This document shows, one piece after another, positions 10,260 through 51,875 of a DNA stretch of 64,000 nucleotides (its first letter is position 1; each line of letters starts with the position of its first letter). Source of the DNA: Salvator merianae (Eukaryota > Chordata > Lepidosauria > Squamata > Teiidae). Made by a program: the position numbers and the translations under genes. The notes beneath the pieces are model-generated. The model did not search any database. It worked only from the letters and a program-made list of their open reading frames with translations, and was not told where the DNA came from. The stretch spans positions 8,694,248-8,758,247 of the forward strand of contig QVOM02000021.1 in assembly GCA_003586115.2 (NCBI GenBank), given 5' to 3'.

Positions 10260-12244
10260 GCCACAGCCTGATGCGTTTCTACGGCTACATGGGGGCCGAT
10301 TCTTCCCAGCGTTCCAAAAGGGAGGGAGATAGGGGAGGAGCAAATCGGCCGCGTTGGGTGGATCAGGTGACCGGCTGTTTTTTTTTAAGTTAGGCTGGTT
10401 ACCTGTAGGAGGACTGAAAAGAATCAGCTAATTACTGGGGGGGGGATGATTGCGCGCAGGTTTGCTTTACCTGCAAACGTATCTGCTGACAAGCAAGCAG
10501 ATTTTTTTTTGGGGGGGACACAAAAAAATTGTAACAGATTGTTTAAAAAAACTCATCTTGAAAATACAAGTAGGGTTATATTTCTTCCTCCCCTTTCCAG
10601 CAACTTCCAAATCCAGTTGAAGCTTCCAAGTGGCTTTGTAATTGGGAACGTGACACACCTGGTGCAAACGTCGACAGGGACGTTTTAAAAAAGAGAGATT
10701 CCTAAAAGAATAAGTCTCTGATTCAAATAGCAAGACTCCGCCTCCTCCTGCAATAAGAGGCCTCGCATAAGTACAAACCTTACGCTTTAACTTTAGGGAG
10801 TAGCGCAGTATAACTGTCCTTACTGATGACTAAATTCATCCGCACATTTTTAAAAAATCGTCATTGGATGGTTTTCCTTTTGTAGCATTTGATACTGCGT
10901 CTTTGTTGTTTGGCATCATATCTATATTACTAATGCGAGCCAGCACCGCAGAGTGCTAAGAGCGGTACCGAGGAGCCTCTGACTTTGAACCCCTGTTTTG
11001 CCATGAAAGCTCACTAGACTCAGCCTAACTTCCGGTGCTGCCAGTAGAAAGCCCTGATGAGAAAGGGTCTACTATCAGGCTCCTGCCACAAGCTGGCTGA
11101 CATGTTGCATCACCAGATGCAGATATCTCACCTGTGCCAACACAGTGCAAAAAACAGCCTCTGCAACCCAATGGGCAAATGTTGAGATACTGATACCAAT
11201 CAAGAATTTTGTCCCAGTATGTCATTTTTAATAGTCTCACAATAATGCTGTGGAACAGGTTAGACTGTTACCTGTTAATTGATTCAAGGTCATCCAGCTT
11301 TAGTTCTGGTCTCCCTAGTCCAAATGCAGCATTTTATCTACAATTTACAATATACAGTACTGATTCTGTTAACTCACATTTTAAGTTTATATAAGTGAGC
11401 ATAAGTGATTTGATAGTATGGAGTACATTGTCAATATCTCAGAAGGTTATCTGTCACTCCTCCTCTTACGATATTTTTTAAAAAGCTTTTGCAGATTATA
11501 CTTTAAAAACCACCTGCATCATTTACAAGATCTTTCAGGTAAGTTAACTTCCATTTCTAAACACATAAAGTGCTCTACCACAGTCCAGCCTTTACATGGC
11601 CTGTTCTGAGTTCAAAACATACTGATCGGAAATGTTTTTAAAGGGACTTTGTTTTAGTTAAATTTTTTGAATGTTCCTTGTATTCCAACAGCTTTTTCCC
11701 TAAACCTTCAATCATGTTGTTGTTTTTAAATGTGAAGAATTAGGGGTGCCTCCTTCCAGGGACCCAAAACATAGATAGTAGGCAATGATGAGTGTTACCT
11801 GCTTCTCAAGCCACAAAACAATTGGCAAATCCTGTAATTTTAAATTTTTCAGTATTTTTCTCATAACTGCATTACTACAGTAGAATGCAGCCTCCCTTGG
11901 GGCTGGACTGGAGTTGGTGTGTGGATGAAAGGGCCTCAGACAAACATGCTGGGCTCTGTATTGCCCCTCCTCTGCAGGGTGCTCTTTTGCAACCAGAGCT
12001 CACCTGCAGAAACAGAGTACCTGCTGGGCCTGGAAGAATACCCAGGAACATATCAGAGTCTTCAGTTAGCAGAGGATTGAGGAGACTGGCAAACAGATGC
12101 CTCCATTCTAATTAGACTGCCAGTGTGCTGTTGGAGAGCTTTAGCCTGCTCTGATGGTTAGGTTGCCCTGGGTTAGGAAGTCAGCAAATCTGCCATGCTG
12201 GTATTGCCTGTCTCATCTCCTTGCTGCCCCCTAGTTGCCTTTTT
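10260..12244. other. Intergenic, no gene recognised
   Basis: Region upstream of the CCNB1 promoter. Contains G- and T-homopolymers near 10380-10520 and short unremarkable open frames without splice or homology support. Confidence 0.5.
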
Positions 12245-12257
12245 GGTGCCATATAGA

Positions 12258-12617
12258 ATCATAGAATTGGAAGAGACCTCCAGGGTCATTGAGTCCAACC
12301 CCCTGCTCAATGCAGGATTCACTAAAGCATCCCAGACAGATATCTGTCCAACCTTTCTCCATGTTATCTACAGTTGGTTGGCATCCTCTTGTGAGATATT
12401 AAACAGTGTGGAGTACTTCCAATGTTTTTTAACTAAAATTTAATCTAGGGGGGAAAAAAATTACTGGAAATATGCAGATTAGCCCTGGAACTCAGATGTT
12501 TACTCACTGGTTTCCTCCCAGCTACCTTCCTCCCGGCGACCTCTTCACTCGCAGTGACTCCCTGCCTCCTCCCAGAATGCACTGGGAATATGCAGATTAG
12601 CCCTGGAGCTCAGATGA
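12258..12617 (-). mobile_element. CR1-like insertion flanked by a 13-bp duplication
   Basis: Begins with the CR1 3'-terminal sequence read on the plus strand as AATCATAGAATTGGAAGAGA, then GTCCAACCCCCTGCTCAATG. TGGTGCCATATAG occurs at both 12245-12257 and 12618-12630. Beyond about 12360 the content is unrecognised and includes a 35-bp direct repeat (12464-12498 and 12582-12616, two mismatches). Confidence 0.65.
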
Positions 12618-13159
12618 TGGTGCCATATAGATGGTGCCAGTCTTAATAAATTGTTTAGATCACTGACTGGCTGGTGGATAACAGGAGATCTGCCCACCAA
12701 CCTGCCACAGTTTCAAGGTTCTAGGATCCTCTCCTCCAATAGAGAACAAGGAATTCAGAAACAGTGCCTCAAATGGACACTCAAATATACAATTTTTTTG
12801 AGTCTTGAAGAAACAAATCTTTGAAATTTTGTTCTGAATCAGAAAATCCATTTTGTGAATAATTCCATAATCCTTATATAAATACGACATGGACCTGTTC
12901 AGATTACAGCTACTGTATTTTGCAATCCCCCCAAGCCAATAGTAATTAAGTTTAGTTCTCATTGTGCTATTTTTAAAAAATCCCCTAGTATGGTATTGTT
13001 TTTGTAATGCTGAAGCTACACTCTCTTGTGTACAAGTCATGCTGTTTTGGCTCCAAAAGCAACAACAGCCATACCTATACATCAGAAATGGCAGGAATTG
13101 ATACTTCTGCACCATTTACATTATTAAATGAATTAGGGTTTTTTTGCTGACTTAATTAT

Positions 13160-13760
13160 ACAGGTAGTTACCCGTTCCCACTGGAGATGAGAACAGTTAC
13201 GGTCAACATGACTCAATCTTTCACTGGAGGTCTTTAAGCAGATGCTGGATAGTGTCAGAACTGTGAAGATTGTGGGGACTATAAGGAGACATCAGTGCAG
13301 TCAGAATATACTCTGGGTTATGTGTGTTTAGGCCATATACAGGTATGAAGCAGAGATAGGGAGCAGGCTGAAAAAGATGGAACAAACGTTGGAATTGAGC
13401 TTTACAGAATTACTTGGCCTAAAGTGATGTCACACCTTCTTTGTATCTTTTTAATGTAATTGGTTAACCATATATGCATATGTAACCAGAATCTCTTTGT
13501 TTATCCATATGTCATTAATTATCCTATATAAGCAGGTTTTAAGAATCACAAGGTACAACTCTTGTTTGTTTTTGCATTTGGATTGAGTTGCTCTAGAGAA
13601 CTGGATTAATAAAACTACAATTTTGCTTTGATTTTCTATTTTTGTCCTGCTTGATTCTTCCACAATAGTTATCTGTCAAGGGTGGTCTAGTGAATCCAGT
13701 ATTGATCAGGATGTTGGACTTGATGACCTCTGAAGTCCCTTCCAACGTTTATGATTCTAT
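13160..13760 (+). mobile_element. CR1 LINE 3' end, split by a solo LTR
   Basis: CR1 3' UTR text (GGAGGTCTTTAAGCAGATGC) runs to 13252 and resumes at 13669, ending in TTGGACTTGATGACCTCTGA and TGATTCTATGA, the CR1 terminus. The 412 bp between are an LTR. Confidence 0.8.
13253..13664 (+). mobile_element. Solo LTR inside CR1
   Basis: 412 bp starting TGTCAG and ending CCACA (TG...CA), flanked by the 4-bp duplication ATAG (13249-13252, 13665-13668). It has a TATATAAG box at about 13526-13533 and an AATAAA signal at 13608-13613 in the expected order. Removing it and one ATAG rejoins normal CR1 sequence. A 4-bp duplication fits class-I endogenous retroviruses or some Gypsy elements; no internal coding region remains. 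Confidence 0.82.
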
Positions 13761-13764
13761 GAAT

Positions 13765-14789
13765 ACTGAGTTGTACTCTGAGACTTCGTATTCCACTTCA
13801 CCACTGCAGCAGACATTAAAAACCTTTCACCAGCTGAATTACAGGCAGTCTTCTCCCCAGCTAGAAGTTGTAGAAGTGAACTGAAGCCCCAGCCCTAAAG
13901 AAAAGTATACACTAAGAGACTGTTGCCCACCATTTTTCATGCCTCTGTAAAACCCTCACATGCTATTGTGATCTAGTGTAAAGGAGCAGGATGTATAAAA
14001 TCCTAAGTTCAAATCATTGCCCAATCAGCTATGATATACTTGTCTTTTTACCCTTCTTTTTTACCATCTTTTCTTGGAGGCAATAAAAATCATACAGAGT
14101 TAGAAAATTTAGTCTCAATGACTGACATAATTTGTGGATCAGTAGGGATTTTCTCTGTTTTCTCTATATTTTTCCCTTGCCTTCTCTTCTCTTGTATTGC
14201 CCTACAATTCAAAGAACAGGACAACTCTGGTGATTTGCCTTTCACATTTTTCTGTGATTGAGTTATGAGCTCTAAGCAAGGTTTAGGTAATTTGCAGGTC
14301 AGGTCTATGGTCCCTTTCAAGCTTAGAAAATAAAATAGAAACGTAGCTACTATAGTCCAATACATGTATTAATGTGCTTAATTCTGACTGCAAGTGTTCT
14401 GAACCTTTGCATCTTTTCTGACATTGAAAAGTGGATCATTATGTCAGCTATGGATCACTTATATGAATGAGGATGCTGCTGCTCTCAAGCACGCACAATA
14501 AACTCTATTAATACAAACAAGGATGAATAGATAATGTTAGCATCTAGAGGTCTAGTCTTGCACAAAGGAAGGCATTTTTACTGCATGTATCCTTGAGCCT
14601 ATTCTAGTTTTACATAGCATGCAATTACTTGTATGACCCTGTTTTGCAAGATGGGGCAGTTTGCACCACTGAGTTAATATGTAACACTTTCTTGACTTCA
14701 GAACTGCATTCAACAAAATTGCATTACAGAGAGATACCTGTGCTTAGTAGTTCAAACAGCTGCTTGTGAGCCCGTAGAAAGCAGCATAC
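13765..14789. other. Intergenic, nothing recognised
   Basis: Between the CR1/LTR block and the SLC30A5 3' end. No repeat or exon recognised. Confidence 0.45.
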
Positions 14790-15942
14790 ATTCTGGCAGT
14801 TAAAGTTTTATTTAGTGGCAGTGTTCACAAGTCATGGTAAAATACAGGAAATGGTTTCCTGTGAACGACTCCCCTTTTTGCTTCTTCCTGCTAGGTAGCA
14901 AGAGTAACAAATCCTGACTTAGCATCTGAACAGGAAACTGGTTTCTTCATTCCAAAGAGACAATGTTAAAAGCCAAGGGTTGTTTCTGGGTAATGAGAAT
15001 TCCTTATGATCGCTAATATAGATAACTTGCTTTCTGAGCAGAGAAGCAGAGTAAAGAAGAATCAACATGGATGTTTATACTGAACTATATACATTACTGT
15101 AATTCAGCATGACTTGTGATCTAAGGCAAGTAGGAAAAACCAATAGCAGCATCCTGAGTCACTTGATTTCAGTCAATTCCTGTAGGGATACATCATGTTT
15201 TTAAAAAGCATTTTAAATAATATATCACTAGAAATTTATAAAAAAATATACAAAATATTTATTTTACATAGTGGTTAAAATTACTTTTTTGTCTTTCCCA
15301 CTGAACAAACACAGGAGTGCAAGGATATTAAAATGTATTTCCCCCCCTTCTGCCTTGTTGCTAATATAACTATTCTTTTTTAAAAATCATTGGCAGCTTT
15401 GAAATGGTAGACTATTTCTCCTCATTTAACAAAGCTGTCGTTAGAAAATAGGATTATATACAGAAATGGAATAAATATAAAATTGTACATTTGTATCTAA
15501 TGAACTTTGAAAAAAACGCACCGGTACTCATTTATATGTATAAATGCACATATACCAGCAAAACAAATATATTTTTAAAGAAATAGTTTTGGAGTCCATT
15601 TCTGTTGCAATCTAAAATGTTTTCTTTTAGGTTGAGAAGGAAGGCTTGAAATGTTAGATATTTCTTTAAGGGAATTGTGGCATACATTTGTGCTCATCCA
15701 CATTTATATAGCAAGATTTGTTTAATAGACACCCAGTACAGAAATCTACATTGTCATTATTTCCACATACACATCATAACCACCAGTTGTCCAACTTCTT
15801 TTTCAGCCTCTTGATCTTCTTTAAATGGATGCATTATTTTCTAAAAACCTAAAGATACAGTACATTTGTTTCTGTACATTTATGTGCAATTTCCCCTGAT
15901 GAAATAATACAGATAGTCAAACACTACAAAAGTAGCTCCAGA
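14790..15942 (-). other. SLC30A5: SLC30A5 3' UTR (probable extent)
   Basis: AT-rich stretch after the stop codon with no open frame and no recognised repeat. Candidate AATAAA signals on the gene strand lie at 15258-15263 and 14807-14812, so UTR lengths of about 0.7 and 1.15 kb are possible. The true ends need transcript data. Confidence 0.5.
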
Positions 15943-45672
<29,730 letters not shown>

Positions 45673-46519
45673 TGCTGGCTCACAGGCCAGGCCTCCTCAG
45701 CCGCCGCCGCCGCCGCCTCCTTCTCCAGCGCGGCGTTTCCTCATCCTCTGTGGGCCGACGAGCGCGTCGGCTAACACGTTACACGCCAGCCGGTCCGAGG
45801 CAGGCCTCGTCTAGGCCCGCAGCGGAACAGGAAGAGGCTGGACAAACGTTGCGCTGAGCCACGTCCGCGTTTGCCACCGGAACCACTAATCGAGGTGAGG
45901 AGGGGAAAACGCAAGCTGGTAAGGAGGGGGAGTCTTTCCTTTCTCTCTTCCCTCTCTGGCTCTAATGGATGGATTCGTCCAATGAGGGTGTTACAGCGCC
46001 ACTTACCGGCAGTGCGCTGGCGTAGCAAAAAAGACGAGCCTCGCTCGCATTCGTCTTGTACCTATGGCAACCAATCAAGCTCTCCCAGACACCCATGTGC
46101 GTATAGGGGTACGAGAGTCTCTCGTGACGTGTGTTCATGTAGTTTGATCTCGACTCGAGGGCGTCCTGACCTTTAGACGCACAGGTCAATTTGGAAAAAT
46201 CTCATTTTACAATCCCGTTGGATATAAGAAAAGAAACACAAGGAAAAAACATTATGGAAACAGACCGGAAGAGAACAAATAATTCAATGCAAATACTACG
46301 AATTTATTCGAGTTGATTGGTAAAAGATTATTAATGAAAACTGTACTGTCCATGGGTTAGGAAGGGCAAAGTTAATAAGGGCGGGTTAATCAAGAAGGGT
46401 GGCAAAACACACACTGCAAATTTAAAGGAATTGTAAGAAATTGTAAATAATTATTTTGTAATATTACACATGTTTTATCTATTCCTCTATATAACAAGTT
46501 TCAATAAAAACTGCTTCTA

Positions 46520-46646
46520 AGAACTTAAGCTTTCGGATATGGCTACAATATCCATCTTCAGAGAATTTGACTTCTGTTTTTCACTCTTCCAGAAGACAAA
46601 TCCTCTGAAAATAGATATCGTAGCTATATCCGAAAGCTTAGGTTCT
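46520..46646. repeat. 44-bp inverted repeat (hairpin) between direct repeats
   Basis: Arms 46520-46563 and 46603-46646 (AGCTTTCGGATATGGCTACA and its near complement), spacer 39 bp. Direct repeats AGTTTCAATAAAAACT and AGTTTCAGTAAAAACT at 46497-46512 and 46696-46711 lie outside. Probably a small MITE or LTR-derived fold. Confidence 0.7.
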
Positions 46647-47244
46647 CAGGAGAACTATGGAACATGGAACAACAGCCCAAAAACTGCTACAAATGAGTTT
46701 CAGTAAAAACTTTGATTTTTTTTTTTTAAATTTGCAGTCTCAGCTCTCCTTGGGAGCACTGTAGTCCTGAAAAAGATTGTTTCCGGACTCTGAGGAAAGT
46801 AACAGCGGTTTTTCATGTACTTGTTCATGTGGATCAGAAGTAAGCACCACTCTTCAAGTTCAGGGAAACGAACAGCAAGCTGCCTTCTGTGTCTGCCCTC
46901 CAGTTTGGGCAGCACTGGATAGGGTTGGTGGAAACTATTCCAAAATGTCAGATTTGCAATGGCTGGTCTTAACATAGTCTTAAACGAGCCTGATGCTATG
47001 ACACAGGTTTACTTAGATGCAGTGAGATGTAAGTTTGCTAAGTTCAGTGGAACAACAATTCCTGAGTAAATGTAAGACATGACTTGTCATTGGACGCCAG
47101 CATCTCCGCTGTTCTTGTATTCCAGAAACAGTAGTATAGGTCCCTTGTTCTTAGTCCAAAACATTTTGTGAGCAGAAAGATTGGTAATAACTAATGTGGG
47201 GTCTATCTTATTGAAAGGTTGGTGGTATCTAGATCATAAATGAA

Positions 47245-47436
47245 GGGGGTGGCTGTAGTTCAGTGGTAGAGCAGTATGCCTGGAAAGTAGAAGGTTGCTG
47301 ATTCAATCCCCAGCCTCTCCCCAGAAGTAGGTAATGGCAAAGCACTTTTGTATTTCTGCCAAGAAAACTGCATAGAGGTGCCCGTGCAGTCAACCAGGAA
47401 TTGGCCACAACTCAGTGGTACCCAACAACAACATCA
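47245..47436 (+). mobile_element. tRNA-derived SINE with BovB-like tail, copy 3
   Basis: GGGTGGCTGTAGTTCAGTGG A-box end, B-box-like TGATTCAATCCC, BovB-like tail, ending CAACAACAACATC. A perfect 14-bp target duplication AGATCATAAATGAA flanks it (47231-47244, 47437-47450). Confidence 0.92.
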
Positions 47437-47654
47437 AGATCATAAATGAACTACTGTGTGGATGCATGATATGTAGCACTGCAACCCAAGAGACTAATTT
47501 CATGCAGCACTTGCTGTGAAATAAGTCCAGGGCTGTGATCCTCTCCCCAAGAAAAAACTGGGGGTGGTGCATGCTACCACAGTAATCAGTCAAATGTAAA
47601 GGAGGACGAGACTGCTATTCTTTTAACAATTGCAGAGAGGAAGGACCATGAGAA

Positions 47655-48140
47655 CGTAAGAATATCCCCTGCTGAATTAGATCTGTAACCCATCTTATCC
47701 AGTAGCCTCCTTTCCACAATGGCAACAGTTTACATATGGAAACCAGCAAGCAGGGCAAATTTTGCCCTCTTGAGAAGTCCCACAGCTGGGCTTCAGAAGT
47801 ACCATGCCTCCTATGTGTGTCTCTTTGGAGTCATACAGCCACCAGAGCTAGTAACCCATCATCACATAGTAGAGAATTCCAAGGTTTAGTTAAGCTCTGT
47901 TTTAAAAAGTCATTTTGTCTGTCTTGACTCTTCTAAGGTTCAGTTTCTTTGGGTGACCTTTAGTTCTTATATTTGGGAAGGGTAGAAAAACTTCTTCTTA
48001 TTTATTCTTTTCACAGTGTGCATAATTTTATACACCTTATTGATGTTCCCTCTCACGTGCTCCTTTCTAGGCTAATAACCTTTACTTTTTAACCTCTCCT
48101 CGTATAAGAGTCACTTTAGCACCTTTAGGCCAAGGTCACA
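47655..48140 (-). mobile_element. CR1 LINE 3' fragment
   Basis: The plus strand reads like the reverse of CR1 3' sequence: AGAATTCCAAGGTTTAGTTA, GTGCATAATTTTATACACCT, TAACCTCTCCTCGTATAAGA. Same type as the copy at 35715. Confidence 0.75.
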
Positions 48141-48564
48141 TCCTAACCAGTCAATCTGTCTCAGGGACAGATAGGGACGTCAGGCTGTTTTTGACATGGA
48201 ATGGCCTGGTCACACCTACAGCCATTGCCACCCCCTGCTGAGCCTTCACCTGTGTGGGTGCTGAGGGCACAGCAGCAGGAGAGTGGCGGAGTGACCAAAA
48301 CTGCAAGCAATACTCTAGGCACCACTATACCATCACTTTGTATGGGGGAATTATAATGCTGGGAGTTTTATTTTCAATACTGTTTCAGCAGAAGTCATGC
48401 AGGCTATATCTGCTGAAATCCAGTCTTCTCTGAAAATATTAAATGCACTGGAACTCTATCCTCCTTTCCGTTTGCACACCCTTTTAGCCAAGCCGGTTTG
48501 TATAATGTGTGCTTCTGTTTAAATAAATACACACACTTTCACAAATATACTGTATTATTTATGC

Positions 48565-49440
48565 CACTTACCACATGGCCTGAAGGAGGTATACAAGATC
48601 AAAACTTAAAAAATAAAAATAAGAGCAAAAATAAAGCACACTCCCCCAAGATTTTGTGTGTGTCTACTTCACACCAAAACCAAATGCCTGGATAAAGAGA
48701 AAGCTTTTAACTAGGCGCTGAAAGGCAAACAAAATGGGTGTCTGGCACTCCTCATGGGGAAGGATATTCTAAAGCTAAGTGGCAGCTAGTGAGATGGCCC
48801 TCCTCCAAAACAACCACACCATGGGCGTCTTGGAGAGAAAGGACTATCAGAAGAGCCTCCCCAGAAGATCTCAGCTCTTGGGAAGGAACATATGGGAGAA
48901 AGTGCTCCTTCTGTCAACTGCAATCCAAGCTGTTTAGGGCTTTATATGCCAGTATTACCACTTTGAATTAGGGCCTTTTTGCACTTTCCACTGTAGAACA
49001 GGATAATTCTGCACTGCGAGGCCTTGGAATAGACCAGCAGCAGGATACTAGCTGGTTGGGAAACTTCTGGGAATACTGCACAACAGCGCAGGCGCAGCCG
49101 TGCCGTGCCACACCATTCTGCACTTGCACCCAGAGGAAGTGTGAATGCAGTGTACCGGAAGCATTACAGCTGCTCCTGATTCAGCTATGGAGCACGATTT
49201 TGTGCTCCATAGCAGGTAGCAATTGGGAGCAGCCATAGTCTGTTCCCGATCGCCAGGGCCTCTGCATGGTGTGAAATCACTGCACTAGTTCCCAACACTC
49301 ACTAGTGTCAAGTGCAAACAGGCCCTTAGCGTAGAGGGAGTCAGTGCAAATATATTAAGACTCGTGACATTGCCTCTGGCCAAACACACCTATCAGCAGT
49401 GAAGCTGTTGCATTTTGGACTAGATAAAAGAGAGAATGTG
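48565..49440 (-). mobile_element. L2/CR1 3' UTR, split by a Harbinger-like MITE
   Basis: The L2-type UTR (GCCTGGATAAAGAGAAAGCT, GGGCTTTATATGCCAGTATT, CACTTTGAATTA) stops at 48970 and resumes after 49325 (GGAGTCAGTGCAAATATATT, GCTGTTGCATTTTGGACT). Confidence 0.72.
48971..49325. mobile_element. Harbinger-like MITE, 355 bp
   Basis: Ends GGGCCTTTTTGCACTT and AAGTGCAAACAGGCCC, flanked by TTA on both sides (48968-48970, 49326-49328). Three-base TWA duplications and GGG(C)C termini suit PIF/Harbinger. Inside is an interior palindrome around GCACGATTTTGTGC. Confidence 0.82.
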
Positions 49441-50701
49441 CAGATTGAGTTATAAAATATATGGTCTTCAAGTTTTTATTTCACTGAAACATTACAAAGG
49501 AGCTGGAAAATCATGTCTGTCTTAATTTGGCAGCCCTGTATGAGTGGGCCGGCCAGTAATAAATCTTGAGTCCAGAGTCAGGATTTATATTCTTGGGAAA
49601 TGCATATAGAACTATGGGTCCTAACTGCCACTCTCTATTCAATTCTTCTAACAGGTCAGAGTAAGGAATTAGTGTAATTTCACACCTTGCAATCTAGGTT
49701 TGGAAGCCTCAGGGTGTGAAATTATATCTGTTTCTCGCAATCTGATCTGATTTGACCCAGCCCCGGTGGTCATGGGCATATAGGTCAGAGTCTGCCTGCC
49801 TGCTTTCTCACCCCGTGCTTCTCTTACTGGAAGGCCTGATATGAGCTGTCCAGAAGCCAGCTCGGCCACTGTGAAAGGAGAGACAGCAGCTGTCCACATC
49901 TGACCCCATTCATGCAGACATACTGCCAGCCCTCTGGGGTAAAGGTGGCTCTTGGCAACAGGTGTCGGGCCATCTTCCTCCATGGGATTCAGTGACTGTA
50001 GCCTGATTTGAACATGTGCAGGACATGTGCAGGAGATGAGTTTCAGAACACGCTGTCCCAGTATCACCCCATAAGGAACTTATAGCTACCTATCTAGAGA
50101 CAGCAGGGGAGGAAGCTGAGAGCTCCTGACCTGTATCTTTAGGGCCCCGAAGCCATTCTGAAGGAAGGTCTGCCAGTTTTCTTCCCGTACTCTAGCAGGA
50201 TTTTCAGTGGCTTCCTAGCAAGGAGAAGTGGAGTATTCTTCATCTTAGCAGGAAAGACGTCACCTATTGATTTTTTTACCTTTTCCAGGCAACTGTTAAG
50301 GACATATCTTCAAGCTGGGGTAGGGAAGTAATTAGCTAACATTGATATTGGAGGGTGGTTTTTTTTTTGATGAACTGTTCACCAGGACGAAAAGCCTAGA
50401 AATGGAAAAGTGGACTGACCAGTTGTGTCTGTAGTCTCAAATAGGGCAATCTTGCACATTCCCACTTGTTGCTAAAAATAGTCATGTGTGCAAAATCCCC
50501 ATGGTTGTGTTCATTGCATGCATATGTCTGTATATGCATAAATGCAGAGAGGTTGAGACAAAGGACATGGTGATTTCTTCTCAAGAGATCTTCACAAAAG
50601 AATACTTTCAGTTGTATCAGCCTCCAATCATATTGCACATTATATGGGCAGTCCCAAGCAGGACAATGAAGCTGGAGGCTTGGGCTTAATTCATATGAAC
50701 A
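49441..50701. other. Intergenic, unclassified
   Basis: Contains the inverted pair GTGTAATTTCACACC / GGGTGTGAAATTATA near 49672-49727 and a 132-codon minus open frame with no recognisable domain. No supported gene. Confidence 0.4.
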
Positions 50702-50708
50702 GGATGCA

Positions 50709-51495
50709 CTGTGCACGAAGCTTTGTGCACTTCGAATTTCGCGCGCGTGAAATGCGAAGACAAAAGGGGCTTGCGAATGGCGAAGGTCCCGGTGACCTTC
50801 GAGACCTTTGCCATTTGCCGCGAGCTCCCTCTTTTTGGCCGCGAGAAGCTCCTGCATCAGAGCGTAGAAGCTTCACGCAGCCTAAAAGAGGGAGACCGAT
50901 CAGAAACGTCAGAAAATCAATGCTGAATCCGATTGCTAAAGTATTGCTGCCTCTGTGACAGGCAGCACTTAACTTTAGCGATCGGATTCGGCATTGATTT
51001 TTCTCCGTTTCCGATCGCTGTCTCTCATTCCCCCTCCTAGTCTGTCAGCGTGCGCACTGACAGACTGGGGGGGGGGAATGAGAGAGCGCTGCGCGACCGG
51101 AAAGAGAGAAATCAAGGCAAAGGTCTTCCCTTCGCCTTGATTTCTCTCTTTTCGATCGCGCTCTCTCTTATTCCCCCTAGTCTGTCAGTGTGCGCGCGTG
51201 ACTGACAGGCTAGGGGGAATGAGAGAGCGATTGGAAATGGAGACAAATCAAGGCGAAGGGAAGACCTTCGTGGCGAAGGTCTTCCCTTCGCCTTGATTTG
51301 TCTCCGTTTCCGATCGGTCGGTCGCTGCGAAGATTTTCGCCACGAAAACGAAAGGCTCCCTTTTCGAGCCTCTCGTTTTCACGCGAAAATGAAAGGCTCC
51401 CTTTTCGAGCCTCTCGTTTTCACGCGAAAACGAAGCTCCCTTGCTTCGCAGCACTGCGAAGCGAAGCGGGGAAAGTGCCTTCGTGCACACCCCTA
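50709..51495. mobile_element. hAT-type MITE, second hairpin-module copy
   Basis: The right end is intact (inward TAGGGGTGTGCACGAAGGC). The left end has lost TAGGG and begins at TGTGCACGAAG. GGATGCA flanks both sides (50702-50708, 51496-51502), 7 bases of the original 8. The interior repeats the same hairpin elements as 1829-2641 (AGTCTGTCA...TGACAGACT, CAAGGCGAAGGGAAGA), in two full modules plus further arms. Confidence 0.85.
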
Positions 51496-51764
51496 GGATG
51501 CAGACATGATCAGTGTGACTGTTACATGCTGTTTGCATAATCATTATTGAGCATAGCATGGAGGTCAGGCTGTGTTTGTCCTCATTTGCACTAAACTCCT
51601 ATGACGGGGTGGGATAATATGAATACCCTTAATTTCAGTGCTGCTACCACCACTCTATCATTGTTTTGTTTTTGATTTCTATCTGTGCCTCCTCCTTTTA
51701 ATGTTTTTGACTCTTGTTAGCCACCTTGAGTTGTTATGAAGTAGGCAAAATACAGGTATACAAA

Positions 51765-51875
51765 GAGCCTTTGTCTTCTGTTGGAGAATGCCCAGAAGCA
51801 AATGGTAGGAGACAGGATGCTAGACTAGATGGGTTATGGCCTGATCTTGCAGGGCTCCTCTTATGTTCCTATAAT
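51765..51875 (+). mobile_element. CR1 LINE 3' terminus
   Basis: GGATGCTAGACTAGATGGGT then CCTGATCTTGCAGGGCTCCT and CTTATGTTCCT, the conserved CR1 3' end. Confidence 0.78.

Noticed and set aside
12660..13115. 151-codon minus-strand open frame
   Set aside because: No recognisable domain, intergenic, no promoter or conserved neighbour; I could not link it to a retroelement frame with confidence.
49669..50067. 132-codon minus-strand open frame
   Set aside because: No domain recognised and bordered by an inverted repeat; probably repeat-derived.
50396..50857. 153-codon minus-strand open frame
   Set aside because: Its N-terminal part is the MITE at 50709-51495; no homology.
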